From NCBI GenBank assembly GCA_006176705.1, contig QRFJ01000048.1:721221-785220 (forward strand): a DNA stretch of 64,000 nt, written 5' to 3'. This DNA is from Cocos nucifera. Taxonomy: Eukaryota; Streptophyta; Magnoliopsida; Arecales; Arecaceae. Position numbers and translations under genes: made by a program. This document shows positions 11,109-20,440 of this stretch, one piece after another. The notes under the pieces were generated by a model. That model was not told where the DNA came from. It was given only the letters and a program-made list of their open reading frames with translations, and searched no databases. The stretch's first letter is position 1. Every line of letters starts with the position of its first letter.

Positions 11109-11165
11109 CGTCTAGGAGAAGTCCTTTGGTCGCCTGAGAACGTGGAAGAAGGGTATGCATCATTC

Positions 11166-11872
11166 AGCCGACCTTGACATGAAGCGACTTAGGGATGCCA
11201 CTTTTTTGATCAAGCGCTGAACCTCCTTGATTGTCCTCAGAGCGGTCATTTTCTGAATGGCTCGGATTTTCTTAGGGTTTGCTTCGATTCCTCATCTCGA
11301 CACCTTGAACCCCAAAAATTTTTTGGAGGTCACACCGAAGGCACACTTGGCTGGATTCAGCTTCACCTTGTGCCTCCTGAGTGCACCGAAGATCTTTTCA
11401 AGATCGACGAGGTGATCCATTGAAACTCGGCTTTTGACGAGCATATCATCTACGTACACCTCCATGTTGCGGCCGATTTGCTTCTTGAAGACCTTATTAA
11501 CCAAATGCTGGTATGTTGCCCCCACATTCTTGAGTCCAAAGGGTATGACCCTATAGTAATAAAGACCTCGGTTAGTAATGAAGGCGGTCTTCTCTTCGTC
11601 CTCAAGCGCCATGCGTATCTGGTTGTAATCGAAAAAGGCATCCATGAAGGTGAGGAGCTCATGGCCCGAGGTTGCGTCCACCAGCTAGTCGATCCTTGGT
11701 AGGGATAGCTGTCCTTCGGGCAGACCTTGTTCAGCTTCTTGAAGTCAATGCACATCCTCCACTTGTTATTCGCTTTCTTGACGAGAATCACGTTCGAGAC
11801 CCAGGTCAGATAGTTAATCTCCCGGATGAGTCCGACTTTGAGGAGCTTGTCTACCTCTTCGGCGGTCGCTTT
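11166..11872 (-). pseudogene. Reverse transcriptase region of the Tat element, degenerate
   Basis: The 5' half continues the protease frame after one in-frame TAG (11873-11875, CAG to TAG). It then reads LLKVGLIREINYLTWVSNVI, followed by KWRMCIDFKKLNKVCPKDSYP. A one-base loss near 11700 shifts the frame, and a further TAG follows PRID. The second half carries FMDAFFDYNQIRM, YRVIPFGLKNVGATYQ and the catalytic YVDDMLVK. It ends KKFLGFKVSR with a TGA where CGA is expected. The sequence then continues with EANPKKIRAIQKM towards 11166. RT copies the element RNA into DNA. This copy has at least four lesions. Confidence 0.88.
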
Positions 11873-12664
11873 CTACCTCTCCGGGGCGTGGTGGCGCAGC
11901 TTTTCTTTTATCAGTCGGTGCCTCGGATCAACGGCCAACCGATGTTCCATGACCTCGGCGTCGATCCCTGGCATATCTGCTGGGGTCCGGGCGAAGACGT
12001 CCGCATTTCTTCTGAGGAAAGCGACGAACTGCTCCCGAACCTCGGCCGCCAAGTTGGAGCCAATCTGCACCACATGCCCCGAGTTTCCGTCACTCAAGGG
12101 CACAGAGACGAGGTCCTCCGCGGGCTCGCCCCGCTCCTCAGTGAGATCATCGCGAACGTCCAGTCCATCAATAAGATAAGGGTCAGACTGATCTCCCTTA
12201 TGCAGGGCGATCGAGTAGCAATACCTTACCAGAGCCTGGTCTCCTCTGACTTCTCCGACTTCGTGACTCGTCGGAAACTTCATCTTCAAATAATAGGTTG
12301 ACACTATCGCCTGGAGTGCATTTAGACCAGGTCGGCCAAGGATCGCGTTATAGGCGGACGGGGTCCTTACGACTAGAAAGTCGACCCGAGCTTTGGCCTG
12401 CTTCGGATGTTGTCCGGCCGCTACGGTCAATGTTACTATACCTTCGATTGGTACGGCATTGCCAGCAAACCCTACCAGCGGGGAATTCATCGACCCCAAG
12501 CGATCGTCGGGCAGGGACATTTTTGAGAAGGCATCGTAAAATAATACATCGACCAAGCTTCCATTATCTACCAAAATGTGGCGTACATCGTAGTCAGCAA
12601 TATTCAAAGAAATTACAACCACGTCATTGACCATCCTCCTCGGTAAAGACCACGGGCTCCACAA
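11873..12664 (-). pseudogene. Aspartic protease region of the Tat element
   Basis: The frame contains VVISLNIADYDVRHILVDNG, then SLVDVLFYDAF, AGNAVPIEGIVTL and YNAILGRPGLNALQAI. This is the usual retropepsin layout of plant Ty3/gypsy elements. The active-site triplet here reads DNGS, a form I recall as common in this group beside DTGS. The rest of the frame is the linker that leads into RT. The 3' end of gag overlaps in another frame (gag stop near 12624), so gag and pro are out of frame with each other at about 12640. The retropepsin would cut the polyprotein. Confidence 0.8.
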
Positions 12665-14256
12665 TCCTCCACCTCTTCACCGATCCTCTGGATCCACTGG
12701 TCTCCCCTTGCTGAGGTCCCCCTAAGATAGTATTGATGACGCCAAGGGGCGGCCGATCTTCCTGGCTCTCTCCATCCGATGGTAACGCCCTTGGCCGCTC
12801 CTCCCGCTCTTCGGGCCACCTCTGCAGGAATCGGCCGAGTCTACCTCGTCTGACGAGCTTTTCGATTTCGTTTTCGAGTTGGATGCACTCCTCGGTGTCG
12901 TGGTCGTGGTCGCGATGATAGAGACAGAACTTGTTGGGATCGCACTTGCTGGGATGGAAATGCATCCTGTCCGGCCTCGGAAGCTGTTCCCTGATTTTCA
13001 TCAGCACTTGGGTCTTCGAAGCATTGACGGGGGGGCGTAGTTGTGAAACCTTCGTCGGGGAGAGCTTCGGTGCTGAGGAGAACCTTGGCGCACCATTCCG
13101 TCCGGGCTTTCCCACCTCGGGGTCCGTGGGGGAGTTCGGGTCCGTCAGTGACCGGAAGGAGTTTGGGAGTGCCGCCGAGCTTCACTCCGCTTCCCTTCTT
13201 CGGTGGGCCTGCCCGGCCCGCCAGCTCGCCGCTTGCCGTCGGCTTCATCATCCTTGGCCTTGAAGGCCTCTTCTGCCCGGGCATATCCTTCAGCCCGAGC
13301 TAGCATGTCAACAAAATCTCTGGAATACTTCTTTTTCAGGGAGAACAACAAGTCGTTCTTCTGAAGGCCACCCTTGAGGGCGGCCATGGCGACTGATTGA
13401 TTCAGGTTCCGGACTTTCAATGCGGCAGCGTTAAACCGGATGATGTAGGCCCAGATGGGTTCCCCCTCCTTCTGTCTGATGGCCATCAAAGAATCCGAAC
13501 CTCGGCACGGCCGCCTACTACTGATGAAGTAGGCTGCGAACTGTTGACTCATCTGGTCAAGCCGAGTACCAGTTCCTGGCAGCTTCTTTAAGGGTAGAGG
13601 GGAAAGCCCAGCACAATATAGCGTCTGACGCGCCATGGAGCAGCATCATTGTTCGGAAGACTTCCAAGTGGTCGACCGGGTCGGTGGTTCCATCGTAGCT
13701 CTCGAACTGTGGGAGCTTAAAGTTCGGCGGGACCGGTTCCTGCATGATTTTCTGCAAAAAGGGGAGGGTTAGTGCAAACGTCATTACCACGTGAGGGGGG
13801 AGTGTGATGAAGTTCTTCGATTAGCCAGCTCATTTCTAAGAACCTTTGATCTAGGAGATCTTCACGGTCTCTGATCTCCAAGGTTTTCTGATGGAATGGG
13901 CGAGAGGCTTCACCCTTGGTCGATCCATGATCCGAACAAGGGCTCTCCCTCCTCTGCCTCCCTAATCCGAGGATCGAAGGTCGGGCAGCCCAAGTCGGTC
14001 GCTCCTAGATCGGATCACATGGCTCCAGAGAGTCCCACGCCGGTTGGGCTGGCACTGGGGCTTGCTGGTGCAGCACTGCCTGTACCGTCTCTGTGAGACC
14101 ACGAACTTGCTGGACGAGCTGGTTGAACTGCTCCGTATCCACTGTGGCTATAGACGGGACCTGAGTCGCCGGGGCTGGAGCAGGAATAGATGGATTTGGA
14201 TGGGATCGGACCATGGAGGCCGTCGAGCGTCGAGTCGAAGCTCTCTTGGGAGGCAT
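12624..14256 (-). pseudogene. gag region of the Tat element, frameshifted
   Basis: The minus-strand start is MPPKRASTRR at 14256. It is followed by a Pro/Ala-rich N-terminus and a short helix (FNQLVQQVRGLTETVQAVL), with a TAG at 14005-14007. The capsid-like part lies at 13790-13145. It includes FKLPQFESYDGTTDPVDHLE, then EAARNWYS and (after a shift of frame near 13575) FAAYFISSRRPCRGSDSL, and ends KKKYSRDFVDMLARAEGYA. The C-terminal part, in another frame from 13115 to 12624, has a Cys/His motif (FCLYHRDHDHDTEECIQL) and ends VEPVVFTEEDGQ. There are at least three frame changes. Gag forms the particle around the element RNA. Confidence 0.85.
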
Positions 14257-14352
14257 TTTCTCCTCGGAAGAGAAAAGGAAGATCTTCGGAGAGGAAAGGA
14301 AAAAATCATCGTCGAGTACTCCTTTAAGAACAAGGGAACCTCGAAGGTTCGG

Positions 14353-14371
14353 GCCCTCCTTCTAGCGCCAA
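14353..14371 (-). other. Primer-binding site of the Tat element
   Basis: On the minus strand the sequence two bases inside the 5' LTR reads TTGGCGCTAGAAGGAGGG. The TGGCGC start is characteristic of plant Ty3/gypsy primer sites complementary to a tRNA 3' end. I cannot say with certainty which tRNA. Confidence 0.7.
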
Positions 14372-14373
14372 TT

Positions 14374-15228
14374 TGTTGACGCAGAATCTGATCATCGCCG
14401 TAGTCCACTGGAGTGGAGGCCGATGAGATCATCGTCGGAGATCTGCAAAACAAAGTTCCATCCGGAGCCGGTGGGGGGTGGCTCCGGTAGGACCCTCTGA
14501 CGATCAAATCAGCTCTGGCCAACAGGAATAGAGTACTCAGGAATGACTTCTGCAGAGCTTAGTGATGAAGGGGAGATCAGAGAGATTAGCATATCTGGAG
14601 GGTTCTTTATAGGCGGAGCTTAGTTGATGGCGATGGCCATACCATCTGGCAGAGAGCCGTTGGGACCGCATGGAGTTCGGTACGAAGAGGAAGGCATCGT
14701 CGGACGGATAGTGACAGCCATACTGGCAGGTCATGGGCTGCATGGGACTGGTTATGGAGAGAGTGGTGTCGCCGGTAGTGGCGGCCATATCGTCCGGTCT
14801 TGTTGCCTATTACAGACTGATGGCGACAGTTCGTTCAAAGGAGTTCGGACTTGTAGGAGAGTTCGGTTGAAGGGAAAGCTCGAAAGAAACTTGGCCGTAG
14901 AGGAGTTTGGAGGAGCTCGACCGACTGAAAGGATGGTCGCTTGAGGAGTTCGGCTGAGGGACGACCGCTGAGGAGTTCGGACGCTGGAGGATTTCGTTAA
15001 AATCCGATCGCTTGGAGTTCAAGGAGCTCGGCCGCTAAGCAGTTCGGTCGACTGAACGAATTCGAAGGAGCTCGAATGCTAGAAGTTCGAGGAGCTCGGC
15101 CGCTAAGTAGTTCGGCCGACTGCAGCAGTTCGGCTAAGACCCGTCCGTTAAATCTCTTCCGCGGCTACTGGTTGTATTAGGCAGAGCATCGGACTAGATT
15201 TCGATAGGAGCAGGATTTATCCCCAACA
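14374..15228 (-). repeat. 5' LTR of the Tat element
   Basis: 855 bp, starting TGTTGACGCAGAATC on the plus strand and ending CCCCAACA, so it keeps the TG...CA ends. On the minus strand a TATA-like CTATAAAG (14605-14612) is the probable core promoter for the element RNA. It is flanked by the target duplication GCGAT at 15229-15233. Confidence 0.93.
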
Positions 15229-15233
15229 GCGAT

Positions 15234-15800
15234 GATAATTTTGCTAAAGATCTGAAGACGTTGAGGGTGCTATTCGATTCTTGGTGATGCAAAATGATTT
15301 ATCTCGGAGAGTTGTAAATATGCACCCAAAATAAAAAGATCTTACTAGAATGAACTTTGAAATAATAGTAATAAAAAAATATAATAAATAATCAAAATGT
15401 GTGATCCTATTCTGATTAGCATTAGATTTGGTCGGCATGTAGCCGATTTGGAGATAGTCAATCTGATTTAGATCAGATTGGCATGTGGCAGATGGTCAAT
15501 ATAGTTTTAATACAGTCGGCACATGGCCATTTGGGGATAGCGGGCCTAGTTTCAATTTGGTCGGAGCCAATCTAGAAATCGACGATAATGATGTTGGGAG
15601 CGACAAAATCTAGTTAAATCTCGAGATCGTCGGTGAGGATCACTCGTTCTCTTTATAGAGTTCGATCTGATGAAATCCGACTGCGGCATCCATAGTGATT
15701 GGACCCATTGTGAGCTTGGCCCAGTTCAGCCTTTGGAAGATCGCCATGTATCCCTGCATAACAGATGGGTTAATTATATGCCATATCAATAAGTCTGCAC
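15234..15800. repeat. Probable remnant of an older LTR-type repeat
   Basis: No gene. From 15430 to 15560 there are three imperfect repeats of a motif like TCGGCATGTGGC followed by GATAGTCAAT. Near 15650 a minus-strand CTATAAAGAG box sits in a setting similar to the LTR TATA box of the neighbouring element. This suggests a decayed LTR fragment. The ends could not be placed. Confidence 0.35.
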
Positions 15801-15818
15801 ATTTTTGCCAAAAATTCG

Positions 15819-16330
15819 TATAAATAGACCACTTCTACAACAATGAAATGAAGTTTGTTCCATCTTTCGAACGAATCCGCCGTGGAATGGTAGCTTGTGC
15901 AGACGGATGAACGATCTCCATGTGTACTCGCTGTCGCGGCCCCAAGGACTTGTCCGGGTCTTGCTGCCCCGATGCAACGAAATCCTCGTCCTCGTCCCAG
16001 CGCTAAACTAAAGGCAACGGCCTTTCTTTCTTCCCTTCCAACCGCCACCCCGAGAAAAAGACCAGGAGGCTGCGCTCTAGCTTACTACTCCCCCCAAAAT
16101 CCCCTCCCTTCCCTTGTAAGCCGTTCTTTGACCTACGGCTAGACCGGAGACTTTTAAGCTTTGCCGTGCGCTTTCCTCCCTTCTCTATCTAAGCCCTCTA
16201 AGCCCAATCTACTATTTTTGAATCCCATTTTTCTTGGCGATCATAGAGAATCTTTTTGTAGGGTTCTGCTTGTTGAGCCGCGATAAAGGAACGAGAGAGA
16301 TCTCTGTTCCAGTGAGGCGTGGTAAACGAG
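15819..16330 (+). promoter_or_regulatory. Likely core promoter and non-coding first exon of the CDP-diacylglycerol synthase gene
   Basis: A TATA box (TATAAATAG, 15819-15827) is followed by a pyrimidine-rich leader. The sequence GTAAACGAG|GTACGA at 16330/16331 is a good 5' splice site ending a non-coding exon. The coding sequence begins at 22261, after an acceptor near 22240. The leader contains several short upstream ATGs and one longer upstream frame (15897-16142, 81 codons), which could reduce translation if included in the mRNA. Assignment to this gene rests on strand, distance and splice signals only. A cDNA end is needed to fix the start. Confidence 0.45.
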
Positions 16331-17450
16331 GTACGATTTGAGCTCTTTTCTCTTTTTGTTGCGACTGTTGCAAATCATTTATTACTTTTCTTTATATGGT
16401 AAATGATCTAACCGGAAGAAACCTAGCATGTTTGTTTTGTTTGGAAAGACTTTCTTTTGACAGGATTCTTGATTCGTAATTGTAACGACCTAGGGCTTTA
16501 ACCAAAAAAAGCTAGCCGAAAGATATCATTTAGATTCCTTGGGCCTCCAAGATCTTTCGAGTGAAGTATCAATGTGTTGGACTAAATATATGCTCGCACG
16601 GATACTCCCTTCATTTGATACCTGACATCCCTAAGTTAAGGGTTCAAATGCATACATTTATTTATAAATACCATCATCGGCCTACGGTCAATTCCTAAAT
16701 TCGTACTGCAGTATCTCATGGTCCATATGGGGTATGGGCTAGATCGACTTTGGTATTATTTATAACGATCTAAGATCTTATTCAAAAATAGGGGTGGCGG
16801 TTTTAGCCAACCCGTTGGATACCTAACTCGATCCAAATAGAGTGGATTTTATGCGATCTATTTAAATTTAGGTGTGGGTATGAGTTTTAGATGAAAAATC
16901 TAAAGCAGATTCGAATCGGATATGGATAACGGTATGACTAGATATACAAAATAAAACCTCTATCCCCACCCTCACACCTCCCCCTCTCTTTATCGTAGAT
17001 GCATCATCCATTCCTCCCCATATCCCATCCATCTAATGCAGCAATGCCCTCATCCCTTTTTAGTCTCCATTCGATTGCTCCAAGCCTCCCACCCGCTTGA
17101 GTTTTGGTTTGGTTTTTTTCAAGCATATAGGATATCGTGTGAGTTGTGGTGGTGTGAATTGTCCCTTGAGGTATTGAGAGCTTAATCTTGGTGGAAGCAT
17201 GATATTTTGTGGGTTTTGGGGATTTTTGATCAAAATGATTCTTCTTTGGCTACAAAATTTTCAGTTTATGGAGTTTTGTTCTCATATGAATATGATACCA
17301 AATCCATGGTGTGATATCCACGTGAACAAGGTTGTTCTCACTCTATTCAACTCCTAGGGCCCATAAGCTTCTTTTTCTCTTCATTTCATTCTCTTTTTCA
17401 AAGATCTATTGGGAAGGAGAGCATCTGAGGGAGATTTGTGAGATCTGATC

Positions 17451-18381
17451 TGTTAGGATTTGACATCTTGAATTCAACCCACAGAAAGAAGAGAATCAAT
17501 TTTCAGCATACCAGTTGGCTCGATTCTGATACGCGATCGAGTCGGCTCGGATCTCGATCTGGATTGAGATCGAACCGGCTCGAACCACACCCAAGTCAGC
17601 TCTCTCAGGCAGACAGACAACAGGAGTTCGGACAAGATGCAATCGAGCCAGCTCGACCCTTGACCGAGCCGACTCGACGGAGGCGAACAAAACATGACAG
17701 AATTTTTCTGTTTGGACTCGGATTGTGATTAATCCAAGGAGTCTAAGGAAGTTGTGCGTGGACCATAGGATCCAACGGCCATGGAGGGTTGCGGTCATGA
17801 TCTGAAGGTCGGAAAACATTTCAAGACTCCATCGAGGATATGTTCGACTCATGTTAGGAGAACGAACACTGTTAGGACTCCTATGAACTATTGAGAAGAG
17901 GATTTTCATCCTATTTGAAGGGTTGAGGTGCTGTGGAACAGAAAAAGATAGCGCATGTGACGTGAGAAGCACGTAGAGAGGCTCAAACAGCCACTGAGAG
18001 GAGCTTGGTAGAGCATTGAGTACGTACAGCCTGTAAAAGAGAGAAGCAACAGGTGCATAGCATCCGACGAGGAGGCTGTGAGAGCAGAGCATCTTGTAGC
18101 TTCTGTGGGTCTTCTTGGGATTACTTTAAGAGCATTGTATGGATGAGTGCTTCTGGATCTTGAGAGAGGGTTGGAGAGTTGAGATTGTATCTCCTCAATT
18201 GTTCTTTCTCGGTAGTGAAGCATTGCATGCCCCGTGGATGTAGGCACTTGGGCCGAACCACGTATATGGTTGTGTTCGTTTATCTTCTTCTATCTTTCCA
18301 TAGCAACAGGTGGTGTCATATCTTCTACAGATGATCTTGGGCGGGTGATCCATGTTTCGCAATGGTAGATCTATCCTAACA
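17451..18381 (+). repeat. 5' LTR of the copia element
   Basis: 931 bp and nearly parallel to the right LTR. Both contain the GAGCC(A/G)GCTCGA motifs, the CATGGAGGGTTGCGGTCATG segment and the tail TTCTATCTTT..AGCAACAGGTGGTG. Confidence 0.85.
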
Positions 18382-18425
18382 GTGGTATCAGAACCAAAAA
18401 AAGTTAGGTTATACTAAGGATTGCT

Positions 18426-18914
18426 GTGGTGGTGATCAAGTTAGAAGAAGAGCACAATCAAGGTGGATGCTCTCATGTACAAGGAGAAGATCAGGGCGTT
18501 GGTCTTGCTAGCGTCGCTCCTTCGTATGAGTCCTTGATGACTACTCTTCTAGTGGGAAAGAGTACCATCAAGATGGATGAGATCACTACAGCGATACTTC
18601 AGAATGAGGTTCTCAGGAGGGAGAACTTAGCTTCAAGCTCAGATGGCGGTAGCTCAGCTTTGACAGTTTCTGGAGGAGTAGGAGGCAGTAGATGGAGCGA
18701 TAGAGGATCGCAAGGAGGACGATCCAAATCCAAGATGAAGGATCCTACCAAGATCAAATGCTACAAGTGCGATGAGTTGAGGCATCGAGTTAAAGATTGC
18801 TCACAACTTAAGGATCGGACGAGGGCTACTGTAGCGATGGTTAGTAGCGAGTTAGAGGATGATGTCCTGGAGATATCTGACGAGGTATCTAGTTTTTTCA
18901 GTAGTGAATTTTAG
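18426..18914 (+). pseudogene. gag fragment with zinc knuckle (copia element)
   Basis: The 162-codon frame resembles the C-terminal half of copia gag. It has a Ser/Gly-rich stretch and a basic stretch, then a CCHC zinc knuckle CYKCDELRHRVKDC at about residues 111-124, then an acidic tail. The N-terminal capsid part is absent or unrecognisable, and the frame stops before any protease. The zinc knuckle normally binds the element RNA. Confidence 0.75.
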
Positions 18915-19060
18915 ATTCTGCATCTACATATCATGTTTGTTGTAGAAAGAAGCAGTTTGACTCCCTAGAGAGCAGTGAAGGCACTGCTTATCTGCCGGAT
19001 GGATCGAGCTGTGCGATTAGAGGCATCGAAATGGTCAGCTGAAAGACACGTGACGGTGCA

Positions 19061-19255
19061 GTGAGAAGATTGGGGGAGGTCCGATATATATCCAATTTCA
19101 GATGGAATCTTATCTCACTGAGCAGACTGGATTCAAACGGCTACAGATGGGTAGCTGGTGATGGAATCCTTAAGGTTATGCACGATAATAGGATGATATT
19201 AGAGGGAAAGAAGAAGACAAGAGGACATTACTATCTGGCAGGAAGTCCAATATGA
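19061..19255 (+). pseudogene. gag-pre-integrase fragment (copia element)
   Basis: The short frame reads VRYISNFRWNLISLSRLDSN, then GYRWVAGDGILKV and ends GHYYLAGSPI. These are the standard landmarks of the copia segment just before integrase. It ends in a TGA, and no integrase core follows before the right LTR. Confidence 0.75.
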
Positions 19256-19571
19256 GGTGGAGCTTCAGGAGCCAAAGGAAGTCTAGTGCGATGTGGAGCT
19301 CCAGGTGGAGATGGATCGGACACGAGACAGAAGACTCAGAAGGACAAGAGGCGACGTTGCAAAGTGAAGTTCCTATTGCCGCAAGAGAATTCTCCGAGCA
19401 GGTCTTAGGTCAGGAGGATCACAGCCATTAATGGAGGTGGGATCGGACGGCCTGGCTCGACTCCCACGTTCGCCCATCCATGATCAGCAGGCGTGCCCAG
19501 GGCATGGGGGCGAGACAGATCATAAGCTGTCAAAATCAGGTGGAGGCCGAATGTCGAGTCGAGGTGGAGAT

Positions 19572-20440
19572 TGTTAGGATTTGACGTCTCAAATTCGACC
19601 TACAGTAAGAAGAGAATCAGTTTTCAGCACAACAGTCAGATTGGCTCTGAAATCGAGCCGGCTCTCTCAGGCAGACAGACAGCAGGAGTCTGGGCGAGAC
19701 GCAGTCGAGCCAGCTCGATCCCTGACCGAGCCGACTTGACGGAGGCGAATAGAACACGATGAGATTTTTTCTGTTTGGACTCGGATTGTGATTAATCTAA
19801 GGGATCTACGGGAGTTGTGCGTGGACCACAGAATTCAGAGGCCATGGAGGGTTGCGGTCATGATCTGAAGGTTAGAAAACATTCCAAGACTTTATCGAGG
19901 ACATGTTCGACTCATATTAGGAGAACGAGTCCTGTTAGGACTCATATGAACTGCTGAAAAGAAGATTTTCATTCTATTTAAAGGGCTAAGGTGCTGTGGA
20001 GCAGAAAAAGATGGCACGTGTGGCGTGAGAGGCACGTAGAGAGGCACATGCAGCCGTCGAAAAGAGCTTGGCAGAGAGCCAAGTACGTGCAACCCGCGAG
20101 AGAGAGAAGCAACGGGCGTATAGCATTCGACGAGGAGGCTGTGAGGGCAGAACATCTTGTAGTTTCTGTGGATCTTTTTGGGATTACTTTGAAAGCATTG
20201 TATGGGTGAGTGCTTCTGGATCCTGAGAGAGGGTTGGAGAGTTGAGATTGTCCTCTATTGTTCTTTTTCGGTAGTGAAGCATTGCATGTCCCGTGGATGT
20301 AGACACTTGGGCCGAACCACGTATATGGTTGTGTTCGTTTGTCTTCTTCTATCTTTATATAGCAACAGGTGGTGCCATATCTCTTACAGGTGATCTTGGG
20401 CGGATGATCCATGTTCCGTAGTTGTGGATCTATCCTAATA
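19572..20440 (+). repeat. 3' LTR of the copia element
   Basis: 869 bp. It begins TGTTAGGATTTGACGTC and ends CTATCCTAATA, where the terminal CA has changed to TA. A TATA-like ATTTAAAG lies near 19977. Confidence 0.85.

Larger units (their letters stand above)
5061..15228 (-). mobile_element. Full-length but inactive Ty3/gypsy LTR retrotransposon, Tat lineage
   Basis: The element is 10,168 bp and is bounded by two direct LTRs (5061-5924 and 14374-15228). It is flanked by the perfect 5-bp target duplication GCGAT (5056-5060 and 15229-15233). It lies on the minus strand. The order from its 5' end is LTR, primer-binding site, gag, protease, reverse transcriptase, RNase H, second (archaeal-type) RNase H, integrase, repeat-rich 3' UTR, polypurine tract, LTR. 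The RT-before-integrase order defines Ty3/gypsy, and the additional RNase H after the first is the known hallmark of the Tat/Ogre group. The LTRs differ at roughly one base in seven over their first 175 bases, mostly transitions, so the insertion is old. Stops and frameshifts occur in every protein domain, so it cannot be autonomous. Confidence 0.93.
17451..20440 (+). mobile_element. Non-autonomous Ty1/copia retrotransposon
   Basis: Two LTRs (17451-18381 and 19572-20440) begin TGTTAGGATTTGAC and end CTATCCTAACA or CTATCCTAATA. An initiator-Met primer site TGGTATCAGAACC lies at 18383-18395. A purine-rich tract (GAGGTGGAGAT) precedes the right LTR. Flanking pentamers TGATC (17446-17450) and TGACC (20441-20445) are a target duplication with one mismatch. 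The 1.2-kb interior keeps only a gag end and the gag-pre-integrase segment. Integrase core, RT and RNase H are missing, so it depended on another element to move. Confidence 0.85.

Noticed and set aside
10417..12630. Plus-strand frames of 100-200 codons opposite the pol region
   Set aside because: They are antisense shadows of the retrotransposon reverse transcriptase, protease and RNase H coding strand.
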